NCBI GenBank assembly: GCA_036496385.1
Contig: DASXLD010000066.1
Location: forward strand, 33,883-97,882
Origin: Schlegelella_A sp036496385
Lineage (GTDB): Bacteria > Pseudomonadota > Gammaproteobacteria > Burkholderiales > Burkholderiaceae_C
Length of the DNA stretch: 64,000 nt
Direction: 5' to 3'
How positions within the stretch are numbered: position 1 is the first letter of the stretch; each line of letters opens with the position of its first letter. The notes beneath the pieces were generated by a model. That model was not told where the DNA came from. It saw nothing but the letters and a program-made list of their open reading frames with translations, and did not search any database. This document shows, one piece after another, positions 25,101-31,468 of this stretch. The translations under genes and the position numbers were made by a program.

Positions 25101-27011
25101 CCCGTCGTGCCAACCGGACCGCAGCTGCCCTGGCCGGCGCTCGATCCCGCGGCTGCGGCTCGGCCGCAGCACGATGCCGGAGAGCCCGGACCACGCTCGC
25201 CGGAGCCGGATGACCGCGTCATGGCGGACTACTTCGAGCTGATGCGCGGCTTCCTCGCGCAGCAGCAGGCCGTCGTCACCGCATGGCGCACGCCGCCAGT
25301 CGAGGCCGCGGAACCGAACGCGACCACCGACGCCGCATTGCCGCTGCTCGGCGAGGTGTGCGAGCACGACGCCGGCCGCATCGTCGCGCGCTGCCATCTG
25401 AGCCTGGCCGACAACTTCCTGAGAAGCCACGTGCTCTCCGGCGCCGTTTCGGAGGTCGACGCCGAGCTGTCGGGGCTGGCCTGCGTGCCGCTCACGGTCA
25501 GCCTCGAGCTGATGGCCGAGGCGTGCTGCATGCTCGCCGGAACGAGGGAACTGCGGGTGATCGCGAACGTGCGCGCATTCGACTGGATCGCGCTCGACGA
25601 CGATGCCTTGACGCTCGACGTCCATGCCGAGGTCGCCGATGCCGAAGCCGGCGTGATCCGTGCACAGGTGCTGAACGGCGTGACGGTCGCCGCAAGCGCG
25701 GACTTCCACTTCGGCGCTGCGCCATGGCAGCTTCCGGGACTGCTGTCGCTCGAGACGCCGCAGCCCTTCCGTTGGGACGGCTCGGAGCTCTACACCACCG
25801 GCATGTTCCATGGGCCGGTGTTCCAGACGGTGCGCCGGATCGAGGGCTGGAGCGAGGCCGGCATCGACGCGACCCTGTTCGACGCCAGCCTCGACGGCTT
25901 CCTCGACGACACCCGGGCGCCGGCCCTCGTCCTGAACCCGGTGCTGCTCGACGCGGTCGGCCAGCTCGCGGCCTACTGGACGGCGCAGCATGCCGGCACC
26001 GACTTCAATTCGTTCCCGTCGACGATCGGGCGCATCGAGCTCTATGCGCCCTGCCCCGCCGGCCTGCCCGGTCTCGTGCTGAGGGGGCGCCAGCACGCGC
26101 TGGATCCGGGCGCCGACGTCGTGGGCGCGCCACGGAGCTGGTCCTTCGAGTGCGTCGACGCAGACGGAGCGCCGCTCTTTCGCGTCGCCGAGCTCGTCAA
26201 CGTCTTCTTCGACGTGCCACACACCTTCTACGAGGTGCGCCGCGATCCGCTGCACGGGCTGCTCGGGCGGGCGAGCCCGGCGGCACCGGACGACAACATC
26301 GCGCTCTGGGAGGTGCCGCATTTCAGCGAGGCGTTCTGCGCCCAGTCGAATGGCATCTTCCTGCGCATCCTCGCGCATGCGCTCCTGAGCTTCGACGAGC
26401 GCGCGCAGTGGCGCCAGCTGGAAGGCAGCCTCAAGCACCGGCGCCAGTGGCTGCTGGGGCGGGCGGCGCTCAAGGAGGCGGTGCGCGTGCATGTGTACGG
26501 ACGCACCGGGCGGCTGCTCTTTCCATCCGACATCACCGTCGTGCACGACGAACAGGGAGCGCCCGGTGTTGACGGCTGGTGGCGCGGGCGGCTCGCCGAC
26601 GCGCCGCATGTCTCGCTCTCGCACAACGCTCGGGCATCGCTGGCGGCGGTGAGCGACGGCCCGATCGGCATCGACCTCGAGGACCTCGGGCGGGTCCAGC
26701 GTCCCGAGCTGCTGGCACACGCGCTGACACCGGCCGAGCGCGCGGGGTTGCAAGGCCTCGAGGGCGAAGCGCTCGAGGAGCGGCTGCTGCGCCTGTGGTG
26801 CGCCAAAGAGGCCGCGGCGAAGCGGCTCGGCGTCGGGCTACGCGGCAGCCCCGAGCGCTTCGACGTCCGCTTCGTCGATGCCGAGCTCGGGCGCGCGCGC
26901 GTCGATTTCGAAGGGTCGGCGGTGAACGTCGACCTCGTGCGGGACGGCGCCACGGTCATTGCCATCGCCGCCGACATGGCTGACGTCGCCACCGGCATCG
27001 AGCTCACGTGA
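22179..27011 (+). CDS. second synthase: KS-AT-DH-phosphopantetheinyl transferase
   Basis: A 1610-residue protein, 9 bases after the first synthase. The KS covers 15-468 with Cys213 (DAACSSS), His348 (EAHGTGI) and His388 (ISHCIPAAG). The AT covers 578-885 with GHSSGE (Ser680). MADYFELMRGFLAQQQAVV at about 1014 echoes the post-AT motif of the first synthase. The DH double hotdog covers 1055-1370; His1084 begins HVLSG, but the usual Pro follows only after an insert, and Asp1258/Gln1262 form the second site. Residues 1395-1600 are an Sfp-type phosphopantetheinyl transferase with GIDLED (Asp1499, Glu1501) and WCAKEAAAKRLG (Lys1543, Glu1544). There is no ACP in this protein, so it must use the ACP of its neighbours. 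The fused PPTase could activate both ACPs of the operon. Confidence 0.92.
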   Translation: MEAHADRLSHDAAPEPVAIIGMACMFPQAPDVASFWRNIVGGVDAVGEPTAAWDAPRYLRSGRIKTAAGGYLKDLFRFEPREFGIMPNSIDGGEPDQFLALRIARDALADAGYLEGCDHRDTGIVLGHSTYLHRGQGAILQNTLVLDQTLDILETVCPALDAGALAEIRARLQAKLPPCSADIAPGLVPNVMTGRIANRLNLKGPNYLVDAACSSSLLAVNAAMDELRSGRSRMMLAGGVNASLPAEVTVIFTQLGALSGRGKVRPFERGSDGTLLGEGLGIVVLKRLRDAVADGDRIYATIRGIGQASDGRGQGLLAPSVEGETLAIRRAYDGCGVDPASVSLIEAHGTGIPLGDRTEIAALKSVFGSRSTPQGAIAIGSVKSMISHCIPAAGIAGLVKTALALHHRVLPPTLCEAVNPELGIAETPFYVNTVTLPWVARLGDVRRAGIDSFGFGGINVHAVLEEAPDGAARPPSTMPWPAELCIFSAATREALLAKLDRVADELEAATAAPLPSVAAALAAADGAAPVRLAIVAKDLAALRRSLETARRRLRDDASRRWSTRGGVVFGERALDGRLAFLFPGEGSQYVGMLGDLALCFPEVRHWLDFWHTLYDEPRGRNRTDVVFPADSELTEAGRHALEARLHRMDVGSEAVFVAGQAMHALLRALGVEPDVMVGHSSGESSALAASGAVPVATPAALAGFVRQLNAVYERVLAEGGIATGALLAVGALPAEAVASHIAAGGGDVVVAMENCANQLVLYGSRDAIDALQTALGDAGGICLPLAFDRGYHTPAFATVSSAFHAFYADIGLRPPSIPLYSCASAALFPDSAAGAQELAARQWSTRVRFRETIEQMHADGVRLFVEVGPSAHLTAFVNDVLAGKERSALATNARRRNGVEQLLTVLAELYASGRPFAPARLFAGRAGTSTDPAAARDARAVGLPLDNTMPMLRFSATERDELQRLVAGAAKAQVPVVPTGPQLPWPALDPAAAARPQHDAGEPGPRSPEPDDRVMADYFELMRGFLAQQQAVVTAWRTPPVEAAEPNATTDAALPLLGEVCEHDAGRIVARCHLSLADNFLRSHVLSGAVSEVDAELSGLACVPLTVSLELMAEACCMLAGTRELRVIANVRAFDWIALDDDALTLDVHAEVADAEAGVIRAQVLNGVTVAASADFHFGAAPWQLPGLLSLETPQPFRWDGSELYTTGMFHGPVFQTVRRIEGWSEAGIDATLFDASLDGFLDDTRAPALVLNPVLLDAVGQLAAYWTAQHAGTDFNSFPSTIGRIELYAPCPAGLPGLVLRGRQHALDPGADVVGAPRSWSFECVDADGAPLFRVAELVNVFFDVPHTFYEVRRDPLHGLLGRASPAAPDDNIALWEVPHFSEAFCAQSNGIFLRILAHALLSFDERAQWRQLEGSLKHRRQWLLGRAALKEAVRVHVYGRTGRLLFPSDITVVHDEQGAPGVDGWWRGRLADAPHVSLSHNARASLAAVSDGPIGIDLEDLGRVQRPELLAHALTPAERAGLQGLEGEALEERLLRLWCAKEAAAKRLGVGLRGSPERFDVRFVDAELGRARVDFEGSAVNVDLVRDGATVIAIAADMADVATGIELT

Positions 27012-27295
27012 TGGATCGCTTCACCCAGAACTCGACCCTCAAGACGGTGTACGCGATCGTCGAGGACCTCATTCAGGACTGGGGTCTCGAGCTCGACCAG
27101 CCGGTCGGCGCGGCGACGCTGCTCGTCGCCGATCTCGACTTCGCCTCGGTCGACATCATCCAGCTGTGCGTTGCGCTCGAGCAGAGCTACGAGCGCAAGC
27201 TCGGCTTCCAGGAGCTCCTGATGCGCAACGGCAGCTACGTGAGCGACCTCACCCTCGAGCAGGTCGCCGCGCATGTCGAGTCGAGACTGCAATGA
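27011..27295 (+). CDS. stand-alone acyl carrier protein
   Basis: A 94-residue acyl carrier protein. The helix-II motif reads DLDFASVDIIQL, with Ser46 as the 4'-phosphopantetheine site; the canonical Asp-Ser-Leu is Ala-Ser-Val here. The ATG at 27011 shares a base with the upstream TGA (TGATG), so it is coupled to the second synthase, which lacks its own ACP. It probably holds the starter or product acyl chain for that KS/AT/DH. It is more like single discrete ACPs than the tandem PUFA ACPs. Confidence 0.9.
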   Translation: MDRFTQNSTLKTVYAIVEDLIQDWGLELDQPVGAATLLVADLDFASVDIIQLCVALEQSYERKLGFQELLMRNGSYVSDLTLEQVAAHVESRLQ

Positions 27296-27311
27296 CCGCA
27301 AGGACGCGCCC

Positions 27312-28910
27312 ATGACCGTACGCACGCTCTTCATCGGCATGGACGGCGCGACCTTCACCGTCCTCGACGACCTCGTCGCACCGCGCGACGGCGGGCCGGT
27401 GATGCCGTTCCTCGCGCGGATCTTCGCCGAGGGCACGCGGTGCCGGCTGCGTTCGACCCCGAACCCGCTGACGCCGCCGGCCTGGGTGTCGCTCATGACC
27501 GGCCGCACGCCGGGCCACCACGGCGTGTTCGACTTCATCCGGGCCGAGGAGAGCGGCGAGGACGTCTTCTTCACGCTCTACGACTCGCGCGACTGCCGGG
27601 TCGAGACGATCTGGTCGATCGCCGGGCGCCAGCAGCGCCGCGTGGCCGCGCTCAACTTCCCCTTCACCGCCCCGCCGCCGAAGGACTTGAACGGGTTCAT
27701 GGTTCCCGGCTTCGTGCCCTGGCGACACCTGCGCCGCAACTCGACGCCGGCTGACCTCTACGACCGACTCAAGACGATCCCTGACTTCAACCCGAAGGAG
27801 CTGGCCTGGGACTTCGAGCAGGAAAAGCAGGCGATGGAAGAGCTCAGTCGCGAGGACCGCGAGAACTGGGTGCGCTACCACCTGCCGCGCGAGCAGCAAT
27901 GGTTCCGCATCGCCGAGCACCTCGCGCGCGAGGAGGCGCCCGAGCTCATGGCGGTGATGTTCGACGGCGTCGACAAGCTGCAGCACCAGGCGTGGCTCTA
28001 CATCGACCCGAACCACCAGCAGGGTGAGCCCTCTGACTACCACCGCCGCATGCGCGAGCTGTGCCTGCAGTACTTCCGCCAGCTCGACGGCTTCATCGAG
28101 CAGCTTGTGGCGGCGGCGGGGCCGCAGGCTCAGGTCTTCCTCGCTTCCGATCACGGCTTCACCGGCACGACCGAAGTGGTGCGTATCAACGCCTGGCTGC
28201 ACGAGAAGGGCTACCTGCGCTGGAAGGAGGTGCCCGACACCGAGGAGGGCCGGCGTCGCGAGGACAGCATGTTCGCCTTCCTCGACTGGAAGAACACGAT
28301 CGCGTACTGCCGCACGCCGTCGAGCAACGGCATCAACATCCGCGTCGCCCGGCGGCCGGGCGAGACGGGCATCGCGCCTGAGCAGTACGAGTCGGTGCGT
28401 ACCCGTCTCATCGAGGACCTCGAAGCGCTCAAGGACCCGGCCACCGGCGAGCGCATCATCACCGAGGTCCACCGGCGCGAGGACGTGTTCCCGGGCGAGG
28501 CGATGCAGGACGCGCCCGATCTGCTGCTGGTCCTGCGCGACTTCGGCTTCGTGTCGATCAAGAACAAGCTCCCGGTCGTCGAGCCGCGCGCGCAGGTCGC
28601 GGGCACGCATCACCCGGACGGTGTGTTCCTGGCATACGGACCCGGCGTCTCGCAGTCGGCGAAGATCGCCCGCCGCAAGATCGCGGACGTCGGCGCGACG
28701 CTGCTCTACAGCCTCGGGCTCGAAGTGCCCTCCGATCTCGAGGGCGTGGTGCCGCAGGCCATGTTCACGACCGAGCACCTGCACGCGAACCCCGTCGTCA
28801 TCGGCCGGCCCACCCGCGGCGCGAGCCGCGACGACGACGCTGCCGGAATGGCACCGGAGGAGAAGGAACAGATCATGGCCCAGCTGCAGATGCTGGGGTA
28901 CATGGAGTAG
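27312..28910 (+). CDS. alkaline-phosphatase-superfamily phosphodiesterase/phosphohydrolase
   Basis: A 532-residue cytoplasmic protein of the type I phosphodiesterase/nucleotide pyrophosphatase group. The metal-binding motifs are GMDGAT (Asp11), PPAWVSLMTG (nucleophile region), DGVDKLQH, SDHGF and GTHHPDG; all look intact. There is no signal peptide, which is unusual for a phosphatase. It lies 16 bases after the ACP and 5 bases before the hydrolase, clearly in the synthase operon. It may remove or transfer a phosphate or nucleotide group on the product or its headgroup. That role is inferred from position only. Confidence 0.85.
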   Translation: MTVRTLFIGMDGATFTVLDDLVAPRDGGPVMPFLARIFAEGTRCRLRSTPNPLTPPAWVSLMTGRTPGHHGVFDFIRAEESGEDVFFTLYDSRDCRVETIWSIAGRQQRRVAALNFPFTAPPPKDLNGFMVPGFVPWRHLRRNSTPADLYDRLKTIPDFNPKELAWDFEQEKQAMEELSREDRENWVRYHLPREQQWFRIAEHLAREEAPELMAVMFDGVDKLQHQAWLYIDPNHQQGEPSDYHRRMRELCLQYFRQLDGFIEQLVAAAGPQAQVFLASDHGFTGTTEVVRINAWLHEKGYLRWKEVPDTEEGRRREDSMFAFLDWKNTIAYCRTPSSNGINIRVARRPGETGIAPEQYESVRTRLIEDLEALKDPATGERIITEVHRREDVFPGEAMQDAPDLLLVLRDFGFVSIKNKLPVVEPRAQVAGTHHPDGVFLAYGPGVSQSAKIARRKIADVGATLLYSLGLEVPSDLEGVVPQAMFTTEHLHANPVVIGRPTRGASRDDDAAGMAPEEKEQIMAQLQMLGYME

Positions 28911-28915
28911 CCCCC

Positions 28916-29980
28916 ATGCCGGTCGCAGTCGTCGGTGGAATCCGCCTCAACTTTCTGCAGCTCGCTCCGGAGACGGGCGCGCAGGAAGACCTCGTGCTGG
29001 TGCACGGGCTGGCGACGAACCTGGCGTTCTGGTATGCACCGTACGCGACCGAGCTCTCGCGGCGCTACCGCGTGACGCTGTTCGACCTCCGCGGCCACGG
29101 CCGTTCGGAGGCACCTGCCACCGGCTATCGTCCCGTCGACCTCGCCCGCGATCTCCGGGGGCTGCTCGATCATCTGAGCATCCGGCGAGCCCACTTCCTC
29201 GCGCACAGCTTCGGCGGCGTCGTCGCGCTCAAGCTCGCATGCGCCGACCCGGAACGCGTGGCAAGCCTCGTCGTTGCCGACACCCATATCGCCGCCGCGC
29301 GCGGCGACGGTGCCAGCCGCGCCTGGGCCGACAGCGACCGCATCCAGAAGATCCTGGATGACGCCGGCGTCGCGCTCGACGTCCGCGACCCCTACTTCGG
29401 CTACAAGCTCCTCACCGAGGTCGCGCTGTTGCAGAAGGCGGGCGCGACCGTCCCGCCCGCACTCGCAGAACTGGTCGCCCCCTGGCTCGGCGCACGCGGC
29501 AACCGCACGGCGATGCAGTGGCTCGCGCTGATGGAGCACACCTCGGCCAAACACGAGCTGACGTCCGACGACGGTCTCGACCTGAGCAGCCTGCGCCGCC
29601 TGCGCTTTCCGATCCTGGCGTTGTACGGCGACCGCTCGCAGGCCCGATTCACAGGCGAGGAGCTGCTGAACGTCTGGCCGCACGCGGAGTTTCGCCGCGT
29701 GCGCGACGCTGGCCACTTCTTCCCCACCACGCGGGCCGCCGAGGTGCTTCGCAGCTGCAGGCGCTTCTGGGACGGCGAGTTTCCGGAGGCGGCGCCGCAC
29801 CGCTCGGGCGAGGCGGACGAGCGTCATTTCCGCTCCGACCGGATCTATGAGTCGAGCGGCAGCTGGTACTGCCGGACCCGGGAGAGCACTCCGCTCGGGC
29901 CGTTTCCTGCGCTCGAGAGGGCGCGACATGAGCTCGCCGTGCATATCGCGTCGCGCGCGTCCGCGGCCGCGGTGGTCTGA
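28916..29980 (+). CDS. alpha/beta-hydrolase with extra C-terminal mini-domain
   Basis: A 354-residue protein. Residues 1-285 are a standard alpha/beta-hydrolase: VLVHGLATN oxyanion strand, AHSFGG nucleophile elbow at about residue 99, ALYGDRSQA acid strand and DAGHFFP histidine. Residues 305-345 add a short domain (FRSDRIYESSGSWYCRTRES, then GPFPALERARHEL) that resembles the small DUF6316-type proteins. As the last gene of the synthase operon it is a good candidate for the thioesterase-like release step, since neither synthase has a terminal thioesterase. This is inference. Confidence 0.85.
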   Translation: MPVAVVGGIRLNFLQLAPETGAQEDLVLVHGLATNLAFWYAPYATELSRRYRVTLFDLRGHGRSEAPATGYRPVDLARDLRGLLDHLSIRRAHFLAHSFGGVVALKLACADPERVASLVVADTHIAAARGDGASRAWADSDRIQKILDDAGVALDVRDPYFGYKLLTEVALLQKAGATVPPALAELVAPWLGARGNRTAMQWLALMEHTSAKHELTSDDGLDLSSLRRLRFPILALYGDRSQARFTGEELLNVWPHAEFRRVRDAGHFFPTTRAAEVLRSCRRFWDGEFPEAAPHRSGEADERHFRSDRIYESSGSWYCRTRESTPLGPFPALERARHELAVHIASRASAAAVV

Positions 29981-30104
29981 TGCCTGGTTCGTCCTCGCAA
30001 TCGGATCGGACACCCCCGGGTTCCGGGGACTGGCGCCGGTCTCCGACCGCTGGCACAGTGTGGACACAAGATGCGGGCCGGACACGGCCCTTTGGGAGGT
30101 TGTC

Positions 30105-30686
30105 ATGAAGCTCAAGCTCGCCTTGATTGCCTTCCTGTTCGCTGCCGGGACGGCGCAGGCCGCCGATCCGGTCGCCAGCGGCCTCCCTCCGGGGTTCAGC
30201 TTCAGCGAGTACAGCGGCACGACAGCAGTCGGCGACGGCTTGGTCAACATTTCGAACGTGCTGTTCTTCATCGACGAGCAGACCGTCGCCGGGATCAAGA
30301 GCTGGTACATCTTCTTCGAGCCGCTCGAGGCCGAGCGGGTCACCGCGACGATCACTTTCGACTCGCCGATCGTCAACGTGCTGGACACCAAGCCGGCGCT
30401 CGACGGTTCCAACGCGACCTATGGCATCGACGTCGATGGCGACGGTATCTTCGACGACTACACCACGAGCCTGCTGATCGCCCCCGAGGGCCGCGATGTC
30501 ACCACCTGGACCGTGGGTGGCTTGACGCTCGACTGGATATCGCTCAACCCCGGCGATCACATCCGAGTCCTGACCCAGGCCACCGTGGTTCCCGAGCCCG
30601 AGACCTGGGGCCTGTTCGCGGCCGGGCTCGCAGCGCTGGGCTGGCGAGCCCGACGCACCAGCGCGCGCCGCGCCGCGCGCCGCTGA
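30105..30686 (+). CDS. PEP-CTERM sorting domain protein
   Basis: A 193-residue secreted protein with an N-terminal signal peptide (LKLALIAFLFAAGTAQAA). Its C-terminal sorting tail reads VPEPETWGLFAAGLAALGWRARR, the VPEP motif, hydrophobic helix and Arg cluster recognised by exosortase. The ribosome-binding site GGGAGGT lies just upstream of the ATG. The mature middle is beta-rich and Asp-rich (YGIDVDGDGIFDDY, a possible calcium-binding loop). No exosortase gene is in the window. Confidence 0.88.
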   Translation: MKLKLALIAFLFAAGTAQAADPVASGLPPGFSFSEYSGTTAVGDGLVNISNVLFFIDEQTVAGIKSWYIFFEPLEAERVTATITFDSPIVNVLDTKPALDGSNATYGIDVDGDGIFDDYTTSLLIAPEGRDVTTWTVGGLTLDWISLNPGDHIRVLTQATVVPEPETWGLFAAGLAALGWRARRTSARRAARR

Positions 30687-30766
30687 CCGCGCGTCGAGAG
30701 CGGGTCCGGGAGCCGTCGGCCACGGCCTCGGTGACACGCTGTCGTTTCGCCCCGAGCCAGGCCACC

Positions 30767-31393
30767 GTGATCACGAGTAGCAGGCCCTTCGTTGTCGCCG
30801 GCCTGACGGAAAAGACGGTTGCGCTCGTCAGCGCTCTCAGGCAGCGCGACGCGAATACCGGTGCACATTCCGAACGTGCGTGCGCGCTGGCCCTCGAGCT
30901 TGGGCGGGCAGCCGCCCTCTCGTCCTCGAGCCTCGCCACTCTCGGCCTGGCGGCGCAACTTCACGATGTCGGCAAGATCGGCATCCCCGATGTCGTTCTC
31001 CTGAAGCCAGGTCGGCTCGAGCCCGACGAGCTCGAGGTCATGAAGACCCATCCGCAACGTGGCTACGAGATCCTTTCGGCGATCGCCGATGCAGAGATCG
31101 CCGCCGTAGCAGAGCCCGTGCTGCACCACCATGAGCATTTCGCCGGCGGTGGCTATCCCGGTCGCCTGAAGGGGGAGGCCATTCCCTTTCTGTCACGGAT
31201 CATCGCGATCGCCGACAGCTACGACGCCATGGCAACGGATCGCCCGTACCATCGGGCGAAGACACACGGCGAGATCATGCGGATCCTGTTCGAAGTGAAC
31301 GGTGACAAGTACGACCCGCATCTGGTCGCCAAGTTTGCGGCACTCATCGAGTCGAGTCGGCACAGGTCGCGCGGACCGCTGCCCGCAGCCTAG
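30767..31393 (+). CDS. HD-GYP domain protein (c-di-GMP phosphodiesterase type)
   Basis: A 208-residue protein that is nearly all HD-GYP domain. The metal and signature residues are present: LHDVGKIGIPD at about residue 62 and HHHEHFAGGGYPGRLKG at about 121. No receiver or other sensory domain is visible at the N-terminus, so it may be a stand-alone c-di-GMP hydrolase or signal binder. The start is uncertain: GTG at 30767 or 30731, neither with a good ribosome-binding site. It converges on the RND gene across a short hairpin region. Confidence 0.8.
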   Translation: MITSSRPFVVAGLTEKTVALVSALRQRDANTGAHSERACALALELGRAAALSSSSLATLGLAAQLHDVGKIGIPDVVLLKPGRLEPDELEVMKTHPQRGYEILSAIADAEIAAVAEPVLHHHEHFAGGGYPGRLKGEAIPFLSRIIAIADSYDAMATDRPYHRAKTHGEIMRILFEVNGDKYDPHLVAKFAALIESSRHRSRGPLPAA

Positions 31394-31412
31394 CCTTCGA
31401 GCGAGCGAAGGC
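31393..31412. terminator. hairpin between convergent genes
   Basis: GCCTTCG (31393-31399) and CGAAGGC (31406-31412) form a 7-base stem directly at the HD-GYP stop codon, with a 6-base loop. There is no T tract, so it is at best a weak bidirectional terminator. Confidence 0.35.
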
Positions 31413-31468
31413 CGCCGGCAAGGCCGGGTCGTTGACGACTGTTCGCCTCCGGCCCGGCCCCGCGGCGA

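Noticed and set aside
30014..30028. Hairpin CCCCGG-GTT-CCGGGG after the synthase operon
   Set aside because: The stem is short and no T tract follows, so it cannot be called a terminator with confidence.
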